Position numbers and translations under genes: made by a program. Below, piece by piece: positions 1 to 8,377 of a stretch of DNA of 64,000 nucleotides (position 1 is its first letter; each line of letters begins with the position of its first letter). The notes beneath the pieces were generated by a model. That model searched no databases. It saw nothing but the letters and a program-made list of their open reading frames with translations, and had not been told where the DNA came from. The stretch lies in the NCBI GenBank assembly GCA_919902775.1, contig CAKKRJ010000010.1, positions 62,001 to 126,000 on the forward strand. The letters run 5' to 3'. This DNA is from Burkholderiaceae bacterium. Its GTDB lineage: Bacteria; Pseudomonadota; Gammaproteobacteria; Burkholderiales; Burkholderiaceae_C.

Positions 1-1
1 C

Positions 2-1318
2 GTGGTGATTGACCCACCACCCAAGCACGTCAACGTGCTGTTTGACTCCGAGGCGTATGCCCACCTGCCAGCCCTGTCTGGCATTGCGCGGCAACCCCAC
101 TTGCGGCCTGATGGCTCGCTGGTGCGGGATGCCGGTTTTGATGCCCCTACGGGTTTGTTTGGCGTGTTCGACACCCGCTTGTTCAGCGTTCCCGACAAAC
201 CCACCCGGCAACAGTCACAGGATGCCCTGAAAGAATTGCGCGGCCTGTTTACCGAGTTTGAGTTCAACAACGCGCATGACGAAGCGGCGGCATTGGCGGG
301 CATCTTGACAGCGGCGATACGGCCCAGCTTGACGACTGCACCGATGTTTCACATCAAGGCCCCGCAAATTGCATCCGGCAAGAGTTATTTGAGCGGGATC
401 ATTGCCGCCTTCGCCAGTCCGTCCACGCCGTCGGCGATGGCGTTCCCCGGCAATGAGGAAGAGTGCCAGAAGCTTTTGTTAGCGACCCTGCTGACCGCGC
501 CCGGTGCCGTGGTGTTTGACAACCTGACCACCGACCTGATCCCCTACAAGTCGCTGTGCAGCGCGCTCACTGAGGAATTTTTAACCGGACGTATTCTAGG
601 AGTGAGCAAGACGGCCACTGTAGGCACGCGGGCATTGTTTCTGTCCAGCGGCAACAACGTGGACGCCGTGAAAGACATGGCACGGAGGTGCATCACCATC
701 GCCATTGATCCGCAGGTGGAAACACCCGCCGAACGGTTGTTCAAGGGCGACCCGCTGACCACCGTGCGCAAAGATCGGGCGCGGTTTGTCTCGCTGGCCC
801 TGACCGTGATTCGCGGTTGGCTGGTTTCGGGCGCTGCGCCCACCACCTGCAAACCCATTGCAAGCTATGGCCAGTGGAGCAACTGGGTGCGCCAGCCGCT
901 GTTGTGGTTGGGCTTGCCAGACCCGGCAAAGCGGGTATTCGAGCAACTGGCACATGACCCCGACCGCGAAACGCTGGGTCGTCTGCTGCACGCATGGAAA
1001 GCGACCTTTGGCACCAGCCCGGCCATGATCCGCGAGTCGGTCGACAAGGCGCTGACCGGCTTTGCCACTGACGAATTGCGCGAGGTTTTGCGGGAGATTG
1101 CCGATGAGCGCGGCGAGATAAACCGCCGACGCCTGGGTAAATGGATTTCCCGCAAGCAAAGTGTGATTGTTGACGGGTTGCGATTTGAGCGCGCCAGTGG
1201 CACCACATCGGCAGAACGTTGGCAGGTCAAGTCCGTGGCATCGGTTACATCGGTAATGTCGGTTCCAGAACCTGAGCTTGCAAAAAGTGTCAATGACATT
1301 TGCGAGGTGGAACTGTGA
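2..1318 (+). CDS. AAA+/SF3-like helicase-primase protein of an integrated element (5' partial)
   Basis: The reading frame is open from the window edge, so the N-terminus is probably missing. A P-loop-like segment (APQIASGKS, about residues 120-128, Lys127) is followed by a Walker B-like strand (GAVVFDNL, Asp173) and a sensor-1-like segment (ALFLSSGNN). This order fits the ATPase half of the primase/helicase proteins found in prophages and integrative elements. The canonical first Gly of the P-loop is Ala here. The last ~40 residues are Ser/Val-rich and probably unstructured. It is followed with a 4-base overlap by a small element gene, which supports an element operon. Replication or mobilisation of that element is inferred; no primase domain is visible in the part present. 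Confidence 0.6.
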   Translation: MVIDPPPKHVNVLFDSEAYAHLPALSGIARQPHLRPDGSLVRDAGFDAPTGLFGVFDTRLFSVPDKPTRQQSQDALKELRGLFTEFEFNNAHDEAAALAGILTAAIRPSLTTAPMFHIKAPQIASGKSYLSGIIAAFASPSTPSAMAFPGNEEECQKLLLATLLTAPGAVVFDNLTTDLIPYKSLCSALTEEFLTGRILGVSKTATVGTRALFLSSGNNVDAVKDMARRCITIAIDPQVETPAERLFKGDPLTTVRKDRARFVSLALTVIRGWLVSGAAPTTCKPIASYGQWSNWVRQPLLWLGLPDPAKRVFEQLAHDPDRETLGRLLHAWKATFGTSPAMIRESVDKALTGFATDELREVLREIADERGEINRRRLGKWISRKQSVIVDGLRFERASGTTSAERWQVKSVASVTSVMSVPEPELAKSVNDICEVEL

Positions 1319-1665
1319 TCGCGGGTGACTTGATTCGCCAGGCGCAGGCATCGGGGATTGAACTGCGCTTGGTGAGCGGCAAGGTCAAAGCCATTGGCCC
1401 GCGTGAGGCTGTGGTGCGCTTTATCGAACAGCTACGCCAGCACCGTGAGGCGCTGACCCAGGCCCTGCAATGTGAGTTGCACGAGGCATTGCCAGCTACA
1501 CCACCGGCTGACGCAACGCCTGAGCCCACCGACTGGCACGCGCTGGACGCGGCCTACCACGCCCACCACTTCAACTGCCCGACCTGCATCGCCGCCGGGC
1601 GCGGCTCGCGCTACGGACAACGCTGCGGCGCTGGCATGGCGCTGTGGCGGGCGTATTGCGATTGA
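1315..1665 (+). CDS. Small protein with TubC-N-like helical domain and Cys-rich tail
   Basis: The GTG start at 1315 overlaps the stop of the preceding gene (GTGA) and has GAGGTGG just upstream; I prefer it to the in-frame TTG at 1300. Residues ~1-50 (AGDLIRQAQASGIELRLVSG, then a second helix rich in Arg/Gln) resemble the TubC N-terminal docking-type fold that is common in small phage and plasmid proteins. The C-terminal third has a His-His pair and four Cys (CPTC, then two single Cys), possibly metal-binding. The function is unknown; coupling to the upstream ATPase suggests an accessory element protein. Confidence 0.55.
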   Translation: MIAGDLIRQAQASGIELRLVSGKVKAIGPREAVVRFIEQLRQHREALTQALQCELHEALPATPPADATPEPTDWHALDAAYHAHHFNCPTCIAAGRGSRYGQRCGAGMALWRAYCD

Positions 1666-1692
1666 TCTGAACCCCATTATTGAAAGCCCATT

Positions 1693-2514
1693 ATGAACTC
1701 CACCACGGACACCGCCAGCACCGACACCAGCACCGCGCCCCTGATAACAACGGCTGACCCCAGCCCCCAGCCCTACGAAGTCGTCCGCTTCAACGCCCTC
1801 AAGCACGGCATCCTGAGCCGCTACACCGTGCTCAGCCACGAAAGCCATGCCGACTACGAAAGCCTAGTGAACTCCCTGATGGATGAACACCTGCCTGCTG
1901 GTGCCACAGAGCAACACCTGATTGAAGAACTGGCCAGCGTGATCTGGCGCAAACGCCGGGTGTTGCTAGCCGAAGGGGCCACCATCAATAAGGGCTTGAA
2001 GGAATCCGCCCGCAGCGCCAAGACCGTCATTCCAGCGGCAGCTCCATTTGAGATGGGCCTGTCAGGCGAGAAGACCGACATTCGCAACCTCATGGATTTG
2101 AAACCGGCAGACGTGGCGGAAAGCCAGCAATCCGCCCGGCACGACGTTGATGCCACCAACAAGGCCATCGCCATCCTTCGCAAAGGTGGCGAACGTGCCT
2201 ATGACAAAGCCCTGCGCGCCTTGCTTCCCGACACCCGCGAGTGGTGGCAGGAGTATGTGGACGAGGAGGAATACCCCGTCGATGCCACGGGGCTGGCCGC
2301 CTTCATCACGGAGCACGTCACGCCCTTTGTCTACCAACAAGAAAAAGAGTCCCGCCACCATGACGCCATCGTGAACCAAACTATTGGCGAAGGACTGCAA
2401 GCCTACCGGCTGGAGAAGCTTTCCCGCTATGAAACGCACCTGGATCGCAAGTTTGAGCGCACTTTGGCCATGCTGATAAAGCTGAAAGACCTCAGAAGCA
2501 GCCGCGCAGCGTAA
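1693..2514 (+). CDS. Hypothetical element-borne protein
   Basis: A 273-residue soluble protein with a Thr/Ala-rich N-terminus (~25 residues). A conserved-looking core starts at NALKHGILSR and continues through a helical region with ELASVIWRKRR. The NA.KHG.. opening followed by a Trp-Arg-rich helix is seen in a family of uncharacterised proteins that recur in bacterial genomes and mobile elements; no enzymatic motif is visible. The C-terminal ~70 residues are charged and probably helical. It lies 27 bp after the previous gene in the same direction, so it likely shares the transcript. No function is assigned. Confidence 0.6.
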   Translation: MNSTTDTASTDTSTAPLITTADPSPQPYEVVRFNALKHGILSRYTVLSHESHADYESLVNSLMDEHLPAGATEQHLIEELASVIWRKRRVLLAEGATINKGLKESARSAKTVIPAAAPFEMGLSGEKTDIRNLMDLKPADVAESQQSARHDVDATNKAIAILRKGGERAYDKALRALLPDTREWWQEYVDEEEYPVDATGLAAFITEHVTPFVYQQEKESRHHDAIVNQTIGEGLQAYRLEKLSRYETHLDRKFERTLAMLIKLKDLRSSRAA

Positions 2515-2652
2515 AAACATGCGCAATTTCCAGCAACACGAAAAACGTCCAGAACCCAGCATCTATGCGGGTTACAGCCCGATTCATGGGTTTTCAGGTC
2601 ACAGGACCAGTTCAACTTGCCAAATGATTTCGGCAAAAAACGGAGAATAAAA

Positions 2653-3261
2653 ATGGGCGGACGCGGAAGTGGGCGGTGCAGCAGCTACAGCGGCAAAGCA
2701 GAGACCAGCGACTCCATGCCACTGGACATCCGCAAGATCATCCGCATGGGCCTGCTGGTGCCGGGCAGCGGCTTTAGCTGGCAGTGGCTGGTGAACGACC
2801 GCCAGGTGGCGGGGATCAGCGTCCGCGTGGACTTTGACCAAGGCATGGTGTTGTCCTACCGCATGAAGAGCACCGGCGAAGTGGTCGAACAACGGGTGCA
2901 GACACAAACCTCAGCTTGCCACCTGGGCGGGCATCGCCACTGGTTTACCTGCCCACAGTGCAGCAAGCGGGTGGCGGTGCTGTACGCGCCGGGCCGGGAC
3001 TTCGCCTGCCGCCAGTGTGGCGGGCTGGGTTACGTCACGCAGAAAGAAGGCGCAGGTGACCGGGCATCAACCAAGGCCGACAAGCTGCGCAAACGCATGG
3101 GCTGGGAGGCAGGCATCTTGAATGGCGACGGCAGCAAGCCCAAAGGTATGCATTGGAAGACCTACCAGCGACTCAAAAGCAGCCACGATGCGTTGGTGCA
3201 AGTCTGCCTACATGACATTGGCCGGAAATTTGGATTCCTGCACAAATTTCCGGAGGTGTGA
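2653..3261 (+). CDS. Zinc-ribbon hypothetical protein (MGGRGSGR family)
   Basis: The ATG at 2653 is preceded by GGAG at 2642-2645, so this start is preferred to an upstream in-frame one at 2617. The N-terminus MGGRGSGR is typical of a family of uncharacterised proteins in proteobacterial mobile regions. Two Cys pairs, C100-x2-C103 and C119-x2-C122, form a probable zinc ribbon; H94 and H96 lie just before. The C-terminus is basic (KADKLRKRMGWE). DNA or RNA binding is plausible but not shown. It is the last intact gene of the element block. Confidence 0.6.
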   Translation: MGGRGSGRCSSYSGKAETSDSMPLDIRKIIRMGLLVPGSGFSWQWLVNDRQVAGISVRVDFDQGMVLSYRMKSTGEVVEQRVQTQTSACHLGGHRHWFTCPQCSKRVAVLYAPGRDFACRQCGGLGYVTQKEGAGDRASTKADKLRKRMGWEAGILNGDGSKPKGMHWKTYQRLKSSHDALVQVCLHDIGRKFGFLHKFPEV

Positions 3262-3499
3262 ATCTGTTTCGCAAAACGGGCATCTTCAATGACTTCGTGA
3301 ACATCTGGCTGGCTACGGCCATTGCAATGCGAGAGTAACCTTCTCCAGACCTGACATAGGAAGATTCAAATGACTGGCCGCTATGTGGCGATGATTTAGT
3401 TAAATTGTTCACCTGCTATCGACCAGAAGCTGACTTTCGCCACGCCAGGCAGAAAGACAGCAGGTGGACCGCGTTTCATCCTAGTCGCCAATGATCTGC

Positions 3500-3827
3500 G
3501 GTTTCGACCGCAGGGGCGACCGACACCCTCGATGCTGTAGCGCTACAGCGCTTTCGCCACGAAGCCCGAAGCTATCATCTCCCCAGCAAGGTTAGCCTTG
3601 TCCTCAGCACTGCGGCCTTTGGGCAGGCCCATGATCTGCTGGATCACCATGCAGCGGCCTGGCAGTAGGCGGTGGCCGGGGATCTGTTTCAAGCTGCTAC
3701 TTCACCCAGCAGCCACATCTGCCTGCGTCTCGACGAACTAATCAACCACGGTGAGAGAAGTCGGCGCGCGTTCGATATTGACTGTCTTGAGTTCGCGGTT
3801 GAGCAACAGGTCGTAGGGGCTGCGCAA
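3500..3827 (-). pseudogene. Decayed solute-binding protein (SBP_bac_3-like) fragment
   Basis: Reading one minus-strand frame through stops gives a C-terminal piece of a family-3 periplasmic solute-binding protein: SPYDLLLNRELKTVNIERAP, then TSLTVVD, stop, FVETQADVAAG, stop, then PGHRLLPGRCMVIQQIMGLP and ASGFVAKAL, stop. The order and spacing match what I recall of orphan amino-acid-type binding proteins (AP(T)S..VVD.., LLPGR.MVIQQ.MG.PK, ASGFV..AL). At least three in-frame stops occur and the N-terminal two thirds is absent. It abuts the stop codon of the HupE/UreJ gene in the same frame. The rest of the gap 3262-3833 shows no gene I can support. Confidence 0.6.
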
Positions 3828-3833
3828 CGGGGG

Positions 3834-4847
3834 CTACGAAACCTGAACACCCACCACCATTAGCATGCGCTGCAACCACCAGAAGCCAGCCACAGCTCCC
3901 ACCGCGTACACGGGAGCACGGGACATCCATTGCAGACGGCGTTGCGGGCGGCGTCGCCATAGCAGCAGAGCAGGATAGGCCAGCGACACAAACACCAGTT
4001 GACCGACTTCTACCCCCAAGTTGAACAGCAACAGCGCGACCGGTATATCGCCCTGCGGCAATCCGACCTCGGCCAGAGCGCCCGCAAAGCCAAACCCGTG
4101 CAGCAATCCAAATGCGAGCGCCACAGCCCAGGGACGTCGGATCGCCATGCTCTGGCCCTGATTGCGCCGCGCCAGCTCGCGGGCTAAAAAAAGGATGGAC
4201 AGAGCAATGCTTGCCTCCATAGGTGGCAGCGGTACCTGCACCCACTGCAGCGCCGCCAAGGCCAGTGTCACACTGTGCGCCACTGTAAATGCGGTAATGG
4301 TTTTGATCAGCGCGTTGACATGGGGCACCAGCATGACCAGGCACAGAACAAACAACAGGTGGTCAATCCCCGAAAGGATGTGCTCTGCCCCCAGCCGAAA
4401 GTAGCCAGACACCGCCATGCTCTGGGCTTGGCTGTGTCCCATCTCCACGTCGGGCGCACGCGGACGGGCCACTGCGGATGCATGCGAGCCATCGCGCCAC
4501 TCCACCCGCACCAGCGCATCCACGGTGGTGGCACCCAAACCTTCGATGACGATTCGCGAACCTGCCGGCAAACCTTGCGTACAACGTATCTGCCACAGTG
4601 ACAGGCGCGCACTGGGTGCGGGCACCAGACTCGGCACCGTTGCCGGTGTGCAGTCCGACGGAAACCGTGGAGATATATCCGGGGCTGGACCCTGTGTCTG
4701 GGGCACACGCCACCGAACCGAATACAGTTGGTCCTGGACTTCCTGCACCATGAGGGACGCGGGCAGGTTTTCATGCGCATGAGCGACGCCAGCGCACAGG
4801 GCCAATGCCCAGAGCATGGCACCAGCGACACGCAGACTATGTGCCAT
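3834..4847 (-). CDS. HupE/UreJ family membrane protein
   Basis: A 337-residue protein with an N-terminal signal sequence (hydrophobic ~9-22, AHAHE cleavage region) and a periplasmic domain to ~residue 140. A membrane domain then starts with GAEHILSGIDHLLF, the signature of the HupE/UreJ_2 group; HGFGFAG and about six hydrophobic segments follow. Family members are membrane proteins linked to nickel or cobalt handling, and some are of unknown role. The ATG overlaps the stop of the upstream PPIase gene (TAATG), so the two are translationally coupled. It is the last gene of the ten-gene cassette. Metal supply to a cassette enzyme, such as the DUF3604 protein, is inference. Confidence 0.8.
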   Translation of the reverse strand: MAHSLRVAGAMLWALALCAGVAHAHENLPASLMVQEVQDQLYSVRWRVPQTQGPAPDISPRFPSDCTPATVPSLVPAPSARLSLWQIRCTQGLPAGSRIVIEGLGATTVDALVRVEWRDGSHASAVARPRAPDVEMGHSQAQSMAVSGYFRLGAEHILSGIDHLLFVLCLVMLVPHVNALIKTITAFTVAHSVTLALAALQWVQVPLPPMEASIALSILFLARELARRNQGQSMAIRRPWAVALAFGLLHGFGFAGALAEVGLPQGDIPVALLLFNLGVEVGQLVFVSLAYPALLLWRRRPQRRLQWMSRAPVYAVGAVAGFWWLQRMLMVVGVQVS

Positions 4848-5743
4848 TACGGTGCAATCGCTGGCATGACCACGGTGTACTGGGAACGCAGTTGCGCGTA
4901 CGCCGCCTCGCGCGCAGCGTCCACCCGAGCGTTCACCATGTCGGCAAATACCTTGTCGCGCACCACGGCTAACGGCACCTGCGCAGCCGTGGTGCGTTCC
5001 CCAATCTTCACCAGATGCAGCCCGTGGGCTGACGCTACCGGGCCTGACCAGACACCGGCGGGAAGCTTCATCACCGCTTCGGCAAAACCAGCACCCAGGT
5101 CACGGCCCAGCGTGACAGCATCCTGCTGCTGCAGGTGCGTGGGCAGCATGAAACTGTCGCCCTGTGCCATTTCTCCGCGTGCCAAGGCGGCGAGCGCTTT
5201 TTGCGCATCGGCACGCGCTGCGCCACCGCGCTTGTCGGTGCTGAAAAACATCTGCTCAACATCCACACGGGTCGGCGGCGCATAGTCGGCCACGTGGGCA
5301 TCAAAGTAGGCTTGCAACTCAGCATCTGTCGGGTTGCTCACGTCCTGGCTCGCCAAAAACTCCATCTTTTGCACTAGACGGCGACGCACGATGACGTCGT
5401 CCTTGTCCAGACCCCGCGCCAAGGCTTCGCGGTACTGCACTTCCTCGCGGACAAAGTTGTCTGCTGTCTCCTTCAGCGCCGCTGCGTCGGGTTCGCGCCC
5501 CCACTGCTTGGTGAACTGGGCACGCAGACGCACAACATCATCCTGGGTGACTGTGATGTGCATGTCAGTGGGGCTGTCCTTGGCTCCGGTCACTGCGTGC
5601 AGCACAAAGATGAACGCGCCCAGCACCACAAAGTGCACAAAGGGCTCGTGAATCAGCCATTGCCACGCTTGGGCGGCCCTGGTAGGTAGAGCGTGCTTCA
5701 ATTGGCTTCTTTCAAAGTGCCTTTGTCCCAGAGGTGCCAACAT
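4847..5743 (-). CDS. Membrane-anchored peptidyl-prolyl cis-trans isomerase (parvulin/PpiC type)
   Basis: About 298 residues. One hydrophobic segment near residues 35-55 (FVHFVVLGAFIFVLHAV) anchors the protein, and a SurA/PpiC-type helical domain follows (ALKETADNFVREEVQYREAL). The C-terminal part is parvulin-like: VDVEQMFFSTDKRGG, LGRDLGAGFAEAVMKLPAG, then GLHLVKIGERT. That layout is usual for periplasmic PPIases that help envelope proteins fold. The ATG at 5743 is used; a TTG lies directly before it. The frame overlaps the HupE/UreJ start, which suggests a paired role in maturing an envelope component of the cassette (inference). Confidence 0.8.
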   Translation of the reverse strand: MLAPLGQRHFERSQLKHALPTRAAQAWQWLIHEPFVHFVVLGAFIFVLHAVTGAKDSPTDMHITVTQDDVVRLRAQFTKQWGREPDAAALKETADNFVREEVQYREALARGLDKDDVIVRRRLVQKMEFLASQDVSNPTDAELQAYFDAHVADYAPPTRVDVEQMFFSTDKRGGAARADAQKALAALARGEMAQGDSFMLPTHLQQQDAVTLGRDLGAGFAEAVMKLPAGVWSGPVASAHGLHLVKIGERTTAAQVPLAVVRDKVFADMVNARVDAAREAAYAQLRSQYTVVMPAIAP

Positions 5744-5776
5744 CAAAGGCGAGGATGTAGATCATGGTTCTGCCCT

Positions 5777-6808
5777 TCAGGCGGCAATGAGTGACTCAGC
5801 GACCAGCCAGGCGCGGGTGTAGCGCATTCCTTCTTCCAGGTTGACCTGCGGCTGCCACCCGAGCAACTCGCGGGCTTTGGCGTTGCTGAAACTTCGCTTC
5901 TTTGTGAACTGGCGCATCAGACCTGCTCCGATCTCGGTATGCCGACCCGCGCTTTCAAGCTTCTCGCGCACCTGCTCGGCCATCTGAATGGCATCTTCAG
6001 TGCTAAAGGTCGGCGGGCCGCCCGCCAGTCCAAGCCATTGATAGTGGTAGGTGAAAAACGCCTCATTCGTGACGGTGTGTTCGCCACCGATGAGGAAGAT
6101 CTGCCCAAGACCCCGATCATCTTCGGCGGCCATGGTCAGGCCGCGCACCACGTCGTCGATATAGATCGGCGTGAACAGCCCCTTGCCATGGGCGGGTAGC
6201 AGGAACTGGCCGGCCTGAATCACCTTTAGCGGCTCCGTCACCCAGGGCCGACATCCTGGGCCATAAATGTCGGCAGGGCGCACGATAGTGCAGGGCAAAG
6301 TGCCCTTGGCGTGGGCAGCCAGAACCACATGTTCGGCCGCGATCTTGGAGTCGGTGTAAGGGTTGCCGATTGGCATCAGCGGCCAGTCTTCGTCGAACGG
6401 CCGGCCAGGACTGGCGCGTTCGGTCGCCTCGTACTCGAGGTTGCCAAAGCGCATGACTGCACCTGACGACACAAAGACGAAACGCGCCACCTTCGCGGCG
6501 CTGGCAGCGGCGATCAACTGCGCCGTTGCCATGGTGTTCACTTGCCAGGCGGTGACGGTTTCGATGTTGTTGCTGACAATGGCTGCGGCATGCACAACCA
6601 GGTCGCAGCCTGCCAGCAGGTCGGCATAGTTCGATGGTTGTGTGATGTCCGCTGCCGTGATGCCCAGCCCAGGGGAGGCAATGCAGTCGATGCCGACCAC
6701 CTCGGCACCCTGTTGCCTGTAGTGCAACATCAGCTGGCGACCGACGAAGCCCGCCGCTCCGGTGATCAGGACGCGGCAGTAGCGTGTGTTTCTCATGGTG
6801 TGTTCCAT
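5777..6808 (-). CDS. NAD-dependent epimerase/dehydratase (extended SDR, 3-beta-HSD-like)
   Basis: The Rossmann motif TGAAGFVG lies near the N-terminus, DIT.. follows strand 3, and the catalytic set is Ser (VSSGAV) with Tyr/Lys in YTDSK. Length (343 aa) fits extended short-chain dehydrogenases that act on nucleotide sugars, sterols or other secondary alcohols. A second ATG at 6796 has a slightly better upstream GGA, so the first four residues may not be translated. It lies 72 bp after the monooxygenase gene. Oxidising a hydroxyl to the ketone that the neighbouring Baeyer-Villiger-type enzyme could use is a plausible role (inference). No specific substrate can be read. Confidence 0.8.
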   Translation of the reverse strand: MEHTMRNTRYCRVLITGAAGFVGRQLMLHYRQQGAEVVGIDCIASPGLGITAADITQPSNYADLLAGCDLVVHAAAIVSNNIETVTAWQVNTMATAQLIAAASAAKVARFVFVSSGAVMRFGNLEYEATERASPGRPFDEDWPLMPIGNPYTDSKIAAEHVVLAAHAKGTLPCTIVRPADIYGPGCRPWVTEPLKVIQAGQFLLPAHGKGLFTPIYIDDVVRGLTMAAEDDRGLGQIFLIGGEHTVTNEAFFTYHYQWLGLAGGPPTFSTEDAIQMAEQVREKLESAGRHTEIGAGLMRQFTKKRSFSNAKARELLGWQPQVNLEEGMRYTRAWLVAESLIAA

Positions 6809-6880
6809 CTTTCGTCAGTAAGTGGTGCGCAGGGCGTTGAAGACATCGCGCCCGATTGGCTCGACGTTCAGGTCAGGGCA

Positions 6881-8335
6881 CTACGGATGAAAAACCATCT
6901 GACCGTCGTCAATGGCACCGAAACGCAGCGACAGGATGTCCGGAATCACGGCCTGATTGACCCGCCAAGGTGCACGGTCACCTTGTAGCGGCAGTTTCTT
7001 GATACTGCGCTGGAAATAGCCGGAGGACATATCTGTCCACGGCCCCAAAGTGACCGAGGCATCCACCATTTTGGGTACAAACTGGCGTGCGCCACTTTGT
7101 TGCATATGTTTGAGAAGGCGGCAGAAATAGCGGCTGGTGAGGTCGGCTTTCAAAGTCCAGGAGGCCTTGGTGTAGCCAAATGTGGTGATCGCATTGGGCA
7201 GGCCGCAGTAGCCGATGCCTTTGTAGTTCACCGCCTCTGGAATGTGGAACGGCTTGCCATCCACTTCGAATTGCACACCGCCCAGAACTTTCAAATCCAG
7301 ACCTGTGGCCGGCACGATGATGTCGGCATCTATCGTGGCTCCCGACTTCAGCTTGACGCCAGTCTCGGTAAAGGCCTCAATATGGTCAGTGGCCATGGAT
7401 GCCTTGCCGCTGCGCAGGGCCTTGAACAGGTCGCCATCGGGGACCATGCACACGCGCTGGTCCCAGGGTTTGTAGCTGGGCGTGAAGTGCTTGCCGACGT
7501 CGAAATCGGGCCCCAGCGCTTCGCGAACCTGGCCGATAAAAAAGGCCTTGGCCTTCTCGGGGTTGCGACGGCACATCCGGTGGATGTAGACGCCCATCAG
7601 CACTGCCTTGGCACGCGCGAACTTGGAGGCGACAAACTCCGGAAGAATCTTGTGTGCCACATCCACGATGTTGTCAAAGCCAGGCCGGGCCGCCACATAC
7701 GAGGGCGAGCGTTGCAGCATCGTGACATGGCCCGCCTTGGGGGCCATGGCGGGCAACAGCGTGACGGCAGTCGCGCCACTGCCGATAATCAGCACCTTCT
7801 TGCCTGTGTAATCGAGGTCGGCAGGCCACAGCTGAGGATGTGCAATGGTGCCTTTGAAAAGGTCCATGTTCTTGAAATCAGGCACGTAGCCACTTTCGTA
7901 GTTGTAATAACCACTGCACATGAAGAGAAACTGGCACTGGACGGTTTTTGCCTCGCCGCTTGTGGCGTCTTCCAGCGCCACCGTCCACCGCTTGTCCGCA
8001 CTGGACCAACTGGCTTTCACCACCTTCAGCCCCAATTGAATCTTGTCCCGCATCTGGTAGTCATCAATGGTTTCGTTCAGATAGCCCTTGATGTCGGCAG
8101 CGCTGCCAAAGACTTTGCCGCCACGCCAGGGTTTGAACGAGTACACATAGGTGTGCATATCGGAATCCGAGCGGATACCGGGGTAGCGGAACAGATCCCA
8201 GGTGCCGCCGATGGCCTGGCGTGCCTCCACAATCTGAAAACTTTTCTCGGGGCACATTTTGCGCAAATGGGCCGCAGCACTGATACCGGCGATACCGGCG
8301 CCGACGATGAGTACATCCGTGGACGTGACCTGCAT
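6881..8335 (-). CDS. FAD/NADPH-dependent Baeyer-Villiger-type monooxygenase
   Basis: 484 residues with an FAD Rossmann motif GAGIAG (12-17), an NADPH Rossmann motif GSGATA (185-190), and between them the Baeyer-Villiger fingerprint FKGTIAHPQLWP (160-171, pattern FxGxxxHxxxWP). RYPGIRSDSDM near residue 50 is typical of flavin-containing and Baeyer-Villiger monooxygenases. Such enzymes insert oxygen next to a ketone to give an ester or lactone, or oxidise S/N atoms. Start ATG 8335 has AGGAGA upstream. No signal peptide, so cytoplasmic. It sits mid-operon between the DUF3604 and SDR genes. Class is confident; substrate unknown. Confidence 0.85.
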   Translation of the reverse strand: MQVTSTDVLIVGAGIAGISAAAHLRKMCPEKSFQIVEARQAIGGTWDLFRYPGIRSDSDMHTYVYSFKPWRGGKVFGSAADIKGYLNETIDDYQMRDKIQLGLKVVKASWSSADKRWTVALEDATSGEAKTVQCQFLFMCSGYYNYESGYVPDFKNMDLFKGTIAHPQLWPADLDYTGKKVLIIGSGATAVTLLPAMAPKAGHVTMLQRSPSYVAARPGFDNIVDVAHKILPEFVASKFARAKAVLMGVYIHRMCRRNPEKAKAFFIGQVREALGPDFDVGKHFTPSYKPWDQRVCMVPDGDLFKALRSGKASMATDHIEAFTETGVKLKSGATIDADIIVPATGLDLKVLGGVQFEVDGKPFHIPEAVNYKGIGYCGLPNAITTFGYTKASWTLKADLTSRYFCRLLKHMQQSGARQFVPKMVDASVTLGPWTDMSSGYFQRSIKKLPLQGDRAPWRVNQAVIPDILSLRFGAIDDGQMVFHP

Positions 8336-8377
8336 GATCTTTTCTCCTGAACTAAAAAAAACGGGTGCCTGTACGGG

